DNA of 64,000 bases from Synechococcus sp. ROS8604 (GCF_014279655.1 NZ_CP047946.1:1240001-1304000); one strand, 5' to 3'; shown: positions 1 to 9,530, counted from the first letter of the stretch. Numbers and translations are program-made. The notes: generated by a model from the sequence alone, not told the origin.

Positions 1-2
1 CC

Positions 3-548
3 GGTGATTTGCAGTCTCTGGAACGAATCACAGGTCAGTTCCTGCTGTTTGCAGGTGGCGGCGATGAAGAACTTTCTGTGCCCGTTCCTTTGGATCAATT
101 GCTGGCTGAGGTGGCGAGCAGTCATCCTGCCGATCAATTGCAGCTTCAGCTGGACACCTTTGAGGTGATGGTGAAACCAGTGGCTCTGAGTCGAGCCGTT
201 GCCAACTTGATCGACAACGCGTTCACCTATGGCCAAGCTCCCGTGGTGCTGCGATTGCTGCGCTCTGCTGATCAATGTTCAATCGAAGTTTGGGATCAGG
301 GTGATGGCATGCCTCAGCGTCAATGGGAGCAGGCTCTTCAACCGTTTCACCGCCTCGACTCCTCTCGGGGAGGACAGGGGCACTGTGGATTGGGGTTGGC
401 GATTGTTGTGCATGTGGCGCGACTCCATGGTGGCCATCTCGATTGCCTCTATGCCGATGGTTCGGATGATTTGAAGGTTCCAGGCCGCTTTGCGATTCGT
501 TTGTCATTGCCGATGGATCTATTGGTGGAGAACGTTGCGAAAAGCTGA
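3..548 (+). CDS. Sensor histidine kinase, C-terminal part (cut by window edge)
   Basis: This is the catalytic end of a two-component sensor kinase that phosphorylates itself on histidine and passes the phosphate to a response regulator. The reading frame is open from base 3 and continues off the left edge, so the sensor and most of the dimerisation domain are missing. The visible 181 residues carry the HATPase order: N box NLIDNAF near residue 69, G1 box DQGDGMP near 98, and G2 box GHCGLGLAIV near 126. The TTG at base 9 is not the true start, because the frame is open before it. The stimulus cannot be inferred. It ends 59 bases before ppk2 on the same strand. Confidence 0.85.
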   Translation, partial: GDLQSLERITGQFLLFAGGGDEELSVPVPLDQLLAEVASSHPADQLQLQLDTFEVMVKPVALSRAVANLIDNAFTYGQAPVVLRLLRSADQCSIEVWDQGDGMPQRQWEQALQPFHRLDSSRGGQGHCGLGLAIVVHVARLHGGHLDCLYADGSDDLKVPGRFAIRLSLPMDLLVENVAKS

Positions 549-607
549 ATTTCCACCCCTTTTGTTGATTTCGGAGGCACCAATGGGATGTTGCTGATCC
601 CGTTTTC

Positions 608-1585
608 ATGGGCCATAAGGAGAACAAAAAGTCAAAACACAACGGCAAAAGCAAGGAAACGGCCCCATCCACCCCTTCGCAGCCCATATCTGATGAGTGG
701 GTTGATGCCGTGGATCAAAGCCAGCACAACAGCGATTCCTCGCCTGAATGGCACGGAGATGAACTCGAGCGGCCAAGTCACAACGGTGAACGACTCAAGA
801 AAAAGATCTATGAGTCTGAACTGGAAAAACTCCAGACACAGCTCGTCAAAATGCAGTACTGGATCAAGGAAAAGGGTTTCCGCATGATCATCCTGTTTGA
901 GGGACGGGATGCAGCTGGTAAGGGAGGCACGATTAAACGTTTAACGGAACCCTTAAATCCCCGTGGAGCCAGAGTGGTTGCTTTGGGTACCCCTTCTGAT
1001 CTTCAGAAAACGCAGTGGTATTTCCAGCGTTATGTGAAACATTTTCCAGCTGCGGGCGAAATAGTGGTGTTTGACCGCAGTTGGTATAACCGTGCTGGTG
1101 TGGAACGGGTAATGGGGTTCTGTACTCCTAAGGAGGTTGAGGCCTTTCTTGAGGATTGCCCTCAGTTCGAACGAATGTTGGTTCGTAGTGGCGTGTTGTT
1201 GTTGAAGTATTGGTTTTCCGTGAGTGATACGGAACAAGAAAATCGTTTTCAATCACGCATCGATGACCCCACGCGGCGTTGGAAGCTCAGTCCAATGGAT
1301 CTTGAGGCTCGTAATCGTTGGGTTGAGTTTTCTGAGGCAAAGGATCTGATGTTCGCAAGCACCAACATCCCTGAAGCGCCATGGTTCTCGGTAGAAGCAG
1401 ACGATAAGAGGCGAGCCCGTCTTAATTGTTTGAGGCACATTCTTAGCAAAGTGCCCTGGGAAGACATGACTCCTCCAGCGATTGAATTACCACCAAGGCC
1501 AAAACAGGGGTCTTATAAGAGACCACCCATCAATGAACAATTTTTTGTTCCTAATCATTATCCCTATGATTCACCCAGTGATTGA
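608..1585 (+). CDS. ppk2: Polyphosphate kinase 2 (PPK2 family)
   Basis: This is a soluble enzyme of the PPK2 family, which moves phosphate between polyphosphate and nucleotides. The 325-residue protein has a Lys/Ser-rich, probably disordered first 55 residues, then the P-loop GRDAAGKGG (99-107) and the Walker B region VVFDRSWYNR (about 153-162). The lid region follows and includes the conserved stretch around SPMDLEARNRW. The chosen ATG gives a normal family length. Substrate choice (ADP, GDP or AMP class) cannot be settled by eye. A single P-loop domain fits the short one-domain type rather than the tandem AMP-phosphorylating type. Confidence 0.93.
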   Translation: MGHKENKKSKHNGKSKETAPSTPSQPISDEWVDAVDQSQHNSDSSPEWHGDELERPSHNGERLKKKIYESELEKLQTQLVKMQYWIKEKGFRMIILFEGRDAAGKGGTIKRLTEPLNPRGARVVALGTPSDLQKTQWYFQRYVKHFPAAGEIVVFDRSWYNRAGVERVMGFCTPKEVEAFLEDCPQFERMLVRSGVLLLKYWFSVSDTEQENRFQSRIDDPTRRWKLSPMDLEARNRWVEFSEAKDLMFASTNIPEAPWFSVEADDKRRARLNCLRHILSKVPWEDMTPPAIELPPRPKQGSYKRPPINEQFFVPNHYPYDSPSD

Positions 1586-1763
1586 TTGGCCTCTTGCGGT
1601 TTGATCCTATGGAGTCGATCTTTGATGGTGGCATTTTTGTATAACGAGAGTGTTGTAGCAGCTGCATCGAATGCAGAATGCCACTAGCTTTTATGATCAA
1701 TCCATAATTTTTGTCTTGGCTACAATGATTTTTTTCATATGTCGCTGTTCATTGTGACTATTG

Positions 1764-1979
1764 ATGCGGGTTACTGCTTTCTGGCAAATAAGGTTTTGGG
1801 GTTCAATTATTCATGAATACATGGATCTTCGCTTGATTGAATTGCTTGGCAAGTACCAGGAAGAAGAGCTTGAAGCCATCGAGCGATGGTTCAATTACAC
1901 ACAGCCATTGGCAAATGAAATTATGGGAAATATGAAGATTGCGAGAGGAACCATTGTGAGGGAGAAAAACACTCAATGA
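1764..1979 (+). CDS. Small hypothetical protein
   Basis: A 71-residue ORF of unknown function. The C-terminal two thirds look coding: a charged amphipathic stretch (LLGKYQEEELEAIERWF) followed by a basic tail. The first 19 residues are less convincing, so an internal ATG at 1821 is an equally good start. Its stop overlaps the ATG of the next small ORF as TGATG, an arrangement typical of translational coupling. I recognise no family. Confidence 0.4.
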   Translation: MRVTAFWQIRFWGSIIHEYMDLRLIELLGKYQEEELEAIERWFNYTQPLANEIMGNMKIARGTIVREKNTQ

Positions 1980-2110
1980 TGCCTGCGTGGCCCTCTAAAG
2001 GTGACTTGTCGTTGCCTTTTATGGGATCAAATGCTGCATCAGCCGTGGAGCTGTTGAAACCAAAAACCTGCGAGTTGCCAGGAGCTCCAAAGAAAGATTG
2101 CAAGAAATAG
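1979..2110 (+). CDS. Very short Cys-containing ORF coupled to the ORF upstream
   Basis: A 43-residue ORF whose ATG overlaps the upstream stop codon (TGATG). It has two cysteines near the C terminus (CELPGAPKKDC) and a lysine-rich end. No signal peptide is evident. The coupling to the preceding ORF is the main reason to list it. It may be a chance ORF. Confidence 0.33.
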   Translation: MPAWPSKGDLSLPFMGSNAASAVELLKPKTCELPGAPKKDCKK

Positions 2111-2228
2111 CCAGTTCACCCAGGCCGGTCGATCGCGATTTTCAAACATGCAGTGAGGGATGCAACCCTTCAATTGTGGCTGATCAGCGAGGTCAAATCC
2201 TGAATTCTTTGGAAGGCTCGTTCCTGAG

Positions 2229-2456
2229 TCAGGAGCGCACGGTCCCTGAGTACCAATCAGCACTCTGAAGGGACACCTGAGATCCAGCGGCTCGTTTGAG
2301 ATCATGCATTCCTTCAAGCTGCCGGTACACGGCTTTCAATTGTCTTTGGATGTGATCTGTGTGCGGCATGGCGTATAAGGTCAACAGCGCTTCTTCGAGA
2401 TGGTGTTTTGCATCAATCAACAGGCGGCAATCAGTACTCCCAGGTTCGTAGCCCAT
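2229..2456 (-). CDS. Small helical hypothetical protein
   Basis: A 75-residue ORF starting at ATG 2456. Its central part (residues about 14-52) is strongly helical and charged, with the pattern LLIDAKHHLEEALLTLYAMP followed by a second Lys/Arg/Gln helix, as in small two-helix hypothetical proteins of picocyanobacteria. No catalytic motif is visible. It lies just downstream of the nuclease-like gene on the same strand, with about 80 bases between them. Function unknown. Confidence 0.5.
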   Translation of the reverse strand: MGYEPGSTDCRLLIDAKHHLEEALLTLYAMPHTDHIQRQLKAVYRQLEGMHDLKRAAGSQVSLQSADWYSGTVRS

Positions 2457-2534
2457 GAAAAAAGTCGATACTTCGTCTATTCAGCTCTATTGCTAGAAGC
2501 AACGTTGTGGCAATTTTTACCAAGTGACAAATAT

Positions 2535-3071
2535 CTAGTGTTGTGTTTGTCTTCCACTGGCCTCGATCAAGTCCCATGGTCGTGACAGTCCTCCTTCCAC
2601 TGCCCATAGGCCTGCTTTGCTGCGCTGCGCGTGTCTCTCTAGCCTTGGGTAGTCCAGGTCGTCGCATCGGCCCAGATAACCGTCGTAGGCAAAGACGTGT
2701 CCTCTGCTGATGAGTGGGGAAGCGATGTCTGTCTTCTCCTTCAGGAGCCTTGCGACAACCCGCCCATAGACGTCACGGGCCCGTAGTTCCATCTCGACGA
2801 CAGAGCCTTGCGGCAGTGCATTGCTCAGGGCTGTTCTTGCTTGATTGGCCCAAGGTTGTTGCTGCTCCAAAGGAGCTTGAATGCAGGCCAAGCGCACGGC
2901 CCTTCCTTCTCCATTGATTTCCACCAGAACCTCTTGGCCATTGTTGACCTTAAGGACGGTGACTTTTTGGCTGGGATGAGACGGTTGAGCAGCCATAGCG
3001 ATTGGAAAGGCTGCAGCCATTAGTAGGCCGAACAGAACGTTGCGACCTACCGCCTTCAAGGTTGATGCCAT
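2535..3071 (-). CDS. Secreted staphylococcal-nuclease-like protein, probably inactive
   Basis: A 178-residue protein with a signal peptide (hydrophobic residues about 11-28, ending AMAA) and an SNase fold: beta-barrel start around VTVLKV, VRLACIQAP (59-67), DVYGRVVARL (100-109), and the C-terminal signature GLWAVEGG...RPWDL. The family needs the Asp of the DGDT loop, an Arg, an Asp and a Glu in RLxxxDxPE, and the Arg of YGR. Here the DGDT loop reads NNGQ and RLxxxDxPE reads RLACIQAPL, so three acidic positions are lost while both arginines remain. ATG 3071 is preferred over the longer frame because it avoids overlapping glnN and starts at the signal peptide. Confidence 0.8.
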   Translation of the reverse strand: MASTLKAVGRNVLFGLLMAAAFPIAMAAQPSHPSQKVTVLKVNNGQEVLVEINGEGRAVRLACIQAPLEQQQPWANQARTALSNALPQGSVVEMELRARDVYGRVVARLLKEKTDIASPLISRGHVFAYDGYLGRCDDLDYPRLERHAQRSKAGLWAVEGGLSRPWDLIEASGRQTQH

Positions 3072-3085
3072 GACCGGATGTTTAC

Positions 3086-5257
3086 TCAACTGACGAACAG
3101 CATCTCCCGATAGGAAGGAAGGGGCCAACGATCGTCATCCACGGCTTGCTCAAGTCCATCCACCACACCCCTCAGCTGTAGAAGTCGTGGTAGCAGGACG
3201 TTTGCTGAATGATTCATGGAGGCTGTTGTGTCGCCTTGATGCAGCTGGTGCAATTCCTCCTCGAGGGCGTTGATTTGATCCTGCATCCGTTGCCCTAGCT
3301 CTGCTGTCTGTTGCAACGTCCGTTGATCTGGATTCAGACCGACGGCTTGTTGTTGGCTGATGCTGCGTGCCAAAGAGCCCAGATGCTTCTGAACAGCGGG
3401 GCTGATTTGGGTTCGAACCATGGACAGTGCAACCTTGGCTTCAACCTCCACTGCGAGCGTGTACTGCTCGCTGTAAACCTCGTAGCGGCTTTCTAATTCA
3501 ACCGGTGAGATCACAGCTTGACGCTGAAACAGCTCCTTCACGTCATCCCGTCGCAGCACTGGAAGGGCGTTGGCGGTGTTGCGTAGGTTTTCCAATTCTC
3601 GTTCCTCGGTTGCTTCCTGATGCCATGCATCGGAATAGCCATCGCCACCAAAAACGATCGCACCGTGTTGATCCATCACCCGCTTTAAAACAGCAGCAGC
3701 ACACGTTTCCAAAGATTGGCCTGCTGCCATCTGTGCCTCGATTTGATCGCTAACCCACTCCAGCGAATCGGCGAGAACGGTGTTCATTGCCACCAGTGGA
3801 CCCGCCACGGACTGCCCAGATCCCACGGCTCTGAATTCGAATCTGTTCCCTGTAAAAGCAAACGGAGATGTTCGGTTGCGATCCCCGGCATCCTTCTTGA
3901 ACTCAGGAAGGCTGTCGACACCAAGACGCATCACATCTCCTGCGCTGCTTCCGGTAACTTCACCACGCTGGAACTGCTGAAAGACCTCTTCGAGCTGTTT
4001 GCCCAGATACATCGAGATGATCGCGGGTGGTGCCTCATTGGCTCCGAGGCGATGGTCATTTCCTGCTGTTGCAACGACGGCTCTTAACAGTGCGCCGAAG
4101 CGATGCACGCCACGGATGACGGCGGAGCAGAACAGGAGGAATTGCAGGTTGTCGTGGGGCGTTGAGCCAGGGTCCAGAAGATTGCCCTGCGTGCTGTTGC
4201 CCACCGACCAATTCACATGCTTGCCGGAGCCATTGATTCCCGCAAAGGGTTTTTCATGCATGAGGCATGTAAATCCATGCCGTTTTGCTGTGCTGCGAAG
4301 CACAGTCATGATCATCTGTTGATGATCGGTCGCCACGTTGGCGGCTTCATGAACAGGTGCGATCTCGAACTGCCCGGGAGCGACTTCGTTGTGTCGTGTT
4401 TTTGCAGGAATTCCTAGCCTGTACAGCTGGTGTTCCACGTCTTGCATATAGACCTGAACCCGTTCAGGAATGGAACCGAAGTAATGATCATCAAATTGCT
4501 GTCCCTTCGGAGAGGGAGCACCGAACAGGGTTCTGCCTGCGAGAAGTAGATCGGGCCGGAGCGTGGCAAATTGACTGTCGATCAAAAAATATTCCTGTTC
4601 AGCTCCACAAGAGCTATTAACGGCTGCCACGTCCTTGTTGCCAAGCAAACGCAGCAGCCGTTGTGCTTGGCGATTCATGGCTGCGTTAGAGCGCAGGAGT
4701 GGGGTCTTCTTATCGAGAGCTTCTCCTGTCCAACTCACAAACACTGTGGGGATGCATAAGGTGACGCCATTGGGCGTTCGCATTAAATACGCCGGGCTGG
4801 TGATGTCCCAAGCTGTGTATCCCCGGGCTTCAAATGTGGAGCGGATGCCGCCATTGGGGAATGAGCTGCCGTCTGGCTCTCCCTGAATAAGCAGTTTTCC
4901 CGAAAATTCATGGATGGCGTGACCATCCTTTTGAGGACTGATGAAACCGTCGTGTTTCTCTGCAGTTGAGTTGGTAAGGGGATAGAAAACGTGCGCGTAG
5001 TAATGGGCACCGTTGTTGACTGCCCAATCCCTCATGGCCTGAGCGACCGCATCAGCGACCTCCAGGTTCAGCTTGCCTCCGTCACGGATCACGCGACGAA
5101 CCACTTTGAATGCTTCCTTCGGGAGCGCATTTTTCATGCGCGCCAGTGTGAAGACATCACTAGCCCAAATCTCCTCTAGTGGAGGAGTTTTGGCACAAGC
5201 CATGGGCTTGCGTTGCTGAATGGCCTGTAGGGCGGCCAAACGTGAAGGATGGGGCAT
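3086..5257 (-). CDS. glnN: Glutamine synthetase type III
   Basis: This is an ATP-dependent glutamine synthetase of the large GSIII class, which makes glutamine from glutamate and ammonium. At 723 residues it has the normal class length, much longer than GSI. Landmarks are the metal-binding GAEQEYF (218-224), [12 protein letters not shown] (290-301) and [11 protein letters not shown] (341-351). In cyanobacteria glnN is often induced by nitrogen starvation through NtcA, but I found no full GTA-N8-TAC site upstream. The nuclease-like gene follows 14 bases later on the same strand. Confidence 0.96.
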   Translation of the reverse strand: MPHPSRLAALQAIQQRKPMACAKTPPLEEIWASDVFTLARMKNALPKEAFKVVRRVIRDGGKLNLEVADAVAQAMRDWAVNNGAHYYAHVFYPLTNSTAEKHDGFISPQKDGHAIHEFSGKLLIQGEPDGSSFPNGGIRSTFEARGYTAWDITSPAYLMRTPNGVTLCIPTVFVSWTGEALDKKTPLLRSNAAMNRQAQRLLRLLGNKDVAAVNSSCGAEQEYFLIDSQFATLRPDLLLAGRTLFGAPSPKGQQFDDHYFGSIPERVQVYMQDVEHQLYRLGIPAKTRHNEVAPGQFEIAPVHEAANVATDHQQMIMTVLRSTAKRHGFTCLMHEKPFAGINGSGKHVNWSVGNSTQGNLLDPGSTPHDNLQFLLFCSAVIRGVHRFGALLRAVVATAGNDHRLGANEAPPAIISMYLGKQLEEVFQQFQRGEVTGSSAGDVMRLGVDSLPEFKKDAGDRNRTSPFAFTGNRFEFRAVGSGQSVAGPLVAMNTVLADSLEWVSDQIEAQMAAGQSLETCAAAVLKRVMDQHGAIVFGGDGYSDAWHQEATEERELENLRNTANALPVLRRDDVKELFQRQAVISPVELESRYEVYSEQYTLAVEVEAKVALSMVRTQISPAVQKHLGSLARSISQQQAVGLNPDQRTLQQTAELGQRMQDQINALEEELHQLHQGDTTASMNHSANVLLPRLLQLRGVVDGLEQAVDDDRWPLPSYREMLFVS

Positions 5258-5690
5258 CGCTTTTGAAACCCCTCAGGGCGTATTTGTGACATTTAAGCTA
5301 GGCCCTGAGCGGGGCGTCAATTGATTGCTGCTTTTGTTCCATGACAACAGCTCATGGAAAGAGCACGGCTAAGCAGACCGCTGCTACTCATCTCAGATTG
5401 ATACTAAAGGCTTAAATGCTCAGGAAGCTTTCTAGACTAGATTGGATTTGAAGCCTAGGCGGCAGAGATACGGGTCCTCTTGATTTTGTGACCTATCACT
5501 TTATTCCATGATTGGGAATGCTTTGAGTGAATCTTTTGATGATTGGATCAAGATGGATATGGGATTGCAAGCTGTAGATGGGTTATAGTAATTTAATAAT
5601 CTGTGGTTTTATGATAAATATTTATTCTTTAGATATTGGCTCGGCTTTTGGGTTTCATTGACAACCAAAAAGTTTTAATTATTTGTTGTG
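5258..5690. other. Intergenic region between glnN and a methyltransferase
   Basis: This divergent 430-base spacer should hold promoters for both flanking genes. Directly upstream of glnN lies an imperfect inverted repeat (5269-5279 and 5302-5314, CCCCTCAGGGC against its complement with one bulged base). The rest becomes AT-rich towards the methyltransferase. No convincing gene is seen. A 24-codon ORF at 5341 is too short to support. Confidence 0.6.
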
Positions 5691-6344
5691 ATGTTTTCAT
5701 CGTCTGATCAAGACCGTCTTTATTTTCCGGCAACGGAGCGTAATCGTGTCCCCATTGGTGACGCTCTTGCTGAAATGCTTCCTGAGGATGGGTCTGTCCT
5801 TGAAATAGCAAGTGGAAGTGGTGAACATGCTGTGACTTTCCAGCGGCGTTTCCCTGGTATTCGATGGCAAGCCAGTGATTCTGACCCAAGCCATTGCCAG
5901 AGCATTAACGCTTGGATTGCCCATCAGAGTTTGAGTGATCAGATGCCGAAAGCATTGCAACTCAATGTACTTGATCGTCCTTGGCTGCTTCCTGAATCCA
6001 TCAGGCTTGAATTAAAGGTTGTGATTGCGATCAATCTGATTCATATCGCTCCTTGGAGTTGCTGCAAATCATTAATCGATCAAGCATCTGAACACCTTCC
6101 GATGGGAGGTCGCTTCATACTCTATGGACCTTTTCGCCGCAACGGATCTCATACGAGCTTGAGTAATGAGGTCTTTGATCAATCGCTTCGTGATCGTAAT
6201 CCATCTTGGGGGGTTCGAGATCTTGAAGCTGTAGAGAAACTTTGTAGTCAAGTTGGCCTCCAAGCAATGTATTTTCAAGAATGTCCAGCTAATAATCTTA
6301 TCGTTAGCCTAACTAAAGAAGTTAATTGCATTAATTTATTCTAA
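5691..6344 (+). CDS. DUF938-type SAM-dependent methyltransferase
   Basis: A 217-residue class I methyltransferase-fold protein of the DUF938 type. After an N-terminal RLYFPATERNR stretch typical of this family comes the SAM-binding motif I, VLEIASGSGEH (about 36-46). An acidic residue then ends strand 2 (WQASDSDPS), and the INLIHIAPW segment corresponds to the motif IV region. The substrate is unknown. A GTG three bases upstream is an alternative start. The last residues are Ile/Asn/Phe-rich and lie at the edge of the AT-rich accessory region. Confidence 0.82.
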   Translation: MFSSSDQDRLYFPATERNRVPIGDALAEMLPEDGSVLEIASGSGEHAVTFQRRFPGIRWQASDSDPSHCQSINAWIAHQSLSDQMPKALQLNVLDRPWLLPESIRLELKVVIAINLIHIAPWSCCKSLIDQASEHLPMGGRFILYGPFRRNGSHTSLSNEVFDQSLRDRNPSWGVRDLEAVEKLCSQVGLQAMYFQECPANNLIVSLTKEVNCINLF

Positions 6345-7777
6345 TCTATCCAACTCTATCGCTTTATTGAATCGTGTTTTGATTTCAAAATTTTTTGGTA
6401 TGCGCTATACATCTTTCCTGTTGCATTTTGAATCAAAACATTAAGTTGTTTCCAGTCAATACTGAGGCCAATTTATCTCTTTTTTATTGGCCCATAAACA
6501 CCTTCTGCCTGCACTTTTAATGGGGGTTCTTGCATTAATGATTTAAAATATTCATCAGTATTTGCGGAGAAGGTTGATTCTAATCGCGGGGAAAAGGCTT
6601 GGATTTGTGTTTAGTTGCTGTTTAGTGTTCCTTCATGGTTGATTGTATTCCACCTGATTATTTGCGAATTAATGCAATTTAGAAGATATTAGTACTTGCC
6701 GTTGCTATTGTATCGCACTGATTTGTAAGACCTTGGCGAGGCCGACTGCAACCCCACTGCCATTTCCCAACACTCATCGATGCCCTCTTGTTTTCGTCCC
6801 AATTAAAAATCCCCTCGGTAGGAGGGAGAGTCCACTGGAATGATCCCCATCACCCAGCCCATTGAAGGATAGGTTGATTCCTGCATTGCAGATGCGCTGT
6901 TCTCCACCAATTCGAGCAAATCCTCCACAGATCATCTCAACTCCAGGCCTATTTCCCACATGCTGTGGAGAAAACTGGCGAAAGGGCCCTAGATGGCTGA
7001 TTTTGTGGAAAACAAGCCAAAGTGTGTCATGATTGTGATTCCCCATCACCCAGCCTCGCTTAGCGCAGCTAAGCGGGGCTTTTTGCTGCATGCAAGGCAG
7101 GAAAAGCAACAATTTGATAGTACTGATTGGCCCATTTCTGCTTGAGCTGAGGAAGATGCAACTAATTTTACTGAGTCATTTGCTAGATGTTGTTCAAACT
7201 CTGCATTTTTTGGAACCTAAGCGACAATCTGAGTCGATTTATGCCTTTACGCGTATGTCTATCATCTCTCAAGATTGTTGCTTAACGTGGATGGATTTGG
7301 CAGGAATAGGCTAAAGAGGGTAAAATTGCATGAAAATGACAATAAGGTTGATAATATTTGTATTTTCTACTCTTTAGCCTATCGCTGGTTGCAACGATTG
7401 CGCCACTTCATTTCTCCATCGGGATAGTCAAAGCCAGCCTTACTTGCATTCTTTTCAACTTCAGCTGGATTTGATCAACTGAAGCTTCGTGTTGATTTAG
7501 CTCGTGCTGGTGTAACAAAATCTCATCCAAGCGGGTGCATGCAAGCAAAAGGTCAAAAACTTGAGTCCTTGCATGTTTGATTCTGTTCAATCAGCTCTCA
7601 TCTTACTGAAGCATCTCAATCTCAGCTGTTAAGTCATGCATTATATGGATTATTTTCGAGTAGAGTGATGCTTTAGTGTGCTTATTCCAGTATCTGTGAT
7701 TGCCGGCAAAAGACATAGAGAACGTGCAATATGTTATTGATGCGTTCCCAACACATCAAGATGTTCAGCCCTTGTGA
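6345..7777. other. Gene-poor stretch with a terminator and DnaA-box-like words
   Basis: About 1.4 kb without a convincing gene. The first 370 bases are very AT-rich. Bases 6721-7086 are clearly more GC-rich, contain several CCACA/TGTGG words, and end in a strong hairpin plus T-run, so an untranslated RNA is possible. Three short ORFs (minus 6774-7112, plus 7090-7314, minus 7408-7590) show no recognisable family or start signal. The last, 60 codons with a helical composition, is the least unlikely. Confidence 0.5.
7052..7084 (+). terminator. Intrinsic terminator
   Basis: A 13-base-pair stem, 7052-7064 with 7068-7080, has one U-G pair and a three-base GCA loop, followed at once by a T-run and then GC. 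This is a textbook rho-independent terminator for plus-strand transcription. No plausible ORF ends just before it, so the transcript may be non-coding. Confidence 0.8.
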
Positions 7778-8011
7778 TCAAACGGAAATAGGTTTTTCAG
7801 TTTGAGTTTGTCCCATGACTTCTGAGCTGGCATTGATCCAGATGATTCCCTGCTGCCGTACGAGACAGATTAAGTCGTCGTTGCGGAGAACTCTGTACGT
7901 AGAGGGTTCTTCCATGCAAAGCGTTTTCGCATAGGTGACCGCTGCATGGATATCTTCCTGTCTGGCACTGGGCTTCCACCCATCAGGAGTGAGCCGTTCA
8001 ATATCAACCAT
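7778..8011 (-). CDS. Small hypothetical protein
   Basis: A 77-residue soluble ORF with balanced, coding-like composition: an acidic N-terminal half, a CMEEPSTYRVLRNDDLICLV core and a hydrophobic WINASSEV segment. It starts at ATG 8011. No family is recognised. It sits alone in the accessory region, pointing the same way as the next small ORF at 8265-8471. Confidence 0.5.
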   Translation of the reverse strand: MVDIERLTPDGWKPSARQEDIHAAVTYAKTLCMEEPSTYRVLRNDDLICLVRQQGIIWINASSEVMGQTQTEKPISV

Positions 8012-8264
8012 GAGTAAAATTACTTATGGTTGACAGTTTCTCGTATTGTGGCTCCCATTAGCAAGCAAAGTGTTCACATCCATACCGAGTGGTGAGAATT
8101 GACGGACAACGCGTTTTTTTTTGTGGTTTGAATTGATACTTAAGTTTTGGCTTGAATGTGTTGAAAGAAAATCATCAAGTTTTCTTCTCCTTTTTTGCGG
8201 TTTTCATTTTTTGCTTCGACGATGCGTCTGTCGGAATGATGTGTCGATTTCATTCCTCTGAAGA

Positions 8265-8471
8265 TCAATCCAGATCAGTGGCGATATAGCAGCGTCTGCG
8301 GAGCTGGTCTACAAAAGCCCTTGCATCTGTGCCCCTGTACTTTTCCTTCAGCTGATCAACGATTCCCCCTTGTTCAAGGTTCTTACCGTAAGCATCAACG
8401 ACCAGATCGAGTGCAAAGTCGATGAGTTCAGCTTCTTCTGCACTCAGTCGTACATCGACAAATTTGTCCAT
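8265..8471 (-). CDS. Small hypothetical protein
   Basis: A 68-residue ORF with strong coding character: VRLSAEEAELIDFALDLVVD forms a helix, then a Gly break, a second helix with LKEKYRG, and a basic RRRCY end. No transmembrane segment or known motif is seen. The regular helix pattern and ATG start support a real gene. Function unknown. Confidence 0.58.
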   Translation of the reverse strand: MDKFVDVRLSAEEAELIDFALDLVVDAYGKNLEQGGIVDQLKEKYRGTDARAFVDQLRRRCYIATDLD

Positions 8472-9083
8472 TCGAGCACGGTCTTTCTAGGATTTTCATC
8501 AGAATTCTGGAGCAATTTCTCGTATTTGTCTTTCGCGTGAAGTGATTCCTTACAGGCTCTTGGCTTTATTCCTGAGGGATTTGAAGATAAGTCTAGTTTC
8601 TTCCGAGTGTTCGTTCGTCTGATTAAACCAGATTTTCCAAGTTATTAATCATGTGGTCAATCTAAAGCGATTTGATTTGCTTGTAATGATCATTCTCTGC
8701 TCGCCTCGATCAATTGATATTGATGCTGTCTTGTTCGTGGAAGGATTGATTATTGATGGCTTCTCCGATTGCGTGAGTGAAGACAACTGCGGCCTGAATC
8801 TTAAATCTTTCCAATGTTCGCTGATTTGTGTCATTCACGACTTGTGTTCATCTGCCGAGACAGCTATCAGGGATTTAGTCATTACCAAATCTTGCTATGG
8901 CCATTCTATTCGCCTCTCCTAAAACACAGTCGATCTACCGTCGTTATTGGGCTTCGACCGCTAAGTAGACCATTCAATATTCAGGCCATCTGTTGAGATG
9001 GCCTTTGCACGGTCGTTTGTTTTCTCTTGGGATGTTGAGCTAAGGCTTTTGAGCTGGGCAAGGGTTTTCGCGAGAATGGTGCC
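8472..9083. other. Intergenic stretch with no supported gene
   Basis: About 610 bases, AT-rich at the left. Opposed short ORFs (plus 8653-8922, minus 8649-8834) overlap without start signals or recognisable domains. Around 8985-9010 a weak inverted repeat (GGCCATCT and AGATGGCC) could form a hairpin. Nothing else stands out. Confidence 0.5.
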
Positions 9084-9530
9084 ATGCACAACATTCCTTC
9101 TACCGTCTTTCTTCTTATGTTGGCTCATGGTTTTTCGGAACATGTGAGTGTTCAAGACATGCCTTTGGTGCGATTTCAGTCGTGTTACGACGGGGATACT
9201 TGTACGACCACCCATGCTGAAAAAGTCAGGTTGGCCTGTATCGATGCTCCTGAAAGGAAGAAGCGGCCTCGTTTCAGGGCAACCAGAATGCAGCCCACTG
9301 CCTATGACAACAGCTTGGCCGACCAATCGGCATTCCATTTGAGAACATTGGTTTTAGGTCGATTGGTGGGTATCCGCCGAATCACCACTGATCGCTATGG
9401 GCGCACGGTTGCGGAGCTTTTCATTGATAACACCAGCGTTGGCCAGCAGCAGGTAGAGAATGGTCATGCTGTGATTTCTCAGCGACATGCGTGGCAATGC
9501 GCGTGGGCAACGCACCGCACTGACCAGTAG
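9084..9530 (+). CDS. Secreted thermonuclease-like protein, C terminus damaged
   Basis: A staphylococcal-nuclease family protein of 148 residues with a short hydrophobic leader. It keeps the catalytic set: DGDT (36-39), RLACIDAPE (49-57) and DRYGRTVAEL (103-112). It should therefore be capable of Ca-dependent nucleic acid cleavage if folded. It stops shortly after GHAVI, before the usual last helix and the GLW...PW(D/E) ending. Downstream bases in a shifted frame still resemble that ending (WIPP... near 9570) but contain stops, which suggests a frameshift. It is a paralogue of the nuclease-like gene at 2535-3071, which has lost active-site residues but kept its C terminus. Confidence 0.72.
   Translation: MHNIPSTVFLLMLAHGFSEHVSVQDMPLVRFQSCYDGDTCTTTHAEKVRLACIDAPERKKRPRFRATRMQPTAYDNSLADQSAFHLRTLVLGRLVGIRRITTDRYGRTVAELFIDNTSVGQQQVENGHAVISQRHAWQCAWATHRTDQ

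Noticed and set aside
5280-5293. Possible NtcA site upstream of glnN
   Set aside because: Only the GTA half is present; the second half reads ATT instead of TAC.
6774-7112. Minus-strand 112-codon ORF
   Set aside because: It covers the terminator hairpin, has no recognisable domain and no start signal. A non-coding interpretation fits better.
8653-8922. Plus-strand 89-codon ORF, with an opposing ORF on the minus strand
   Set aside because: Starts with GTG, has no ribosome site and random-looking composition; neither strand is favoured.
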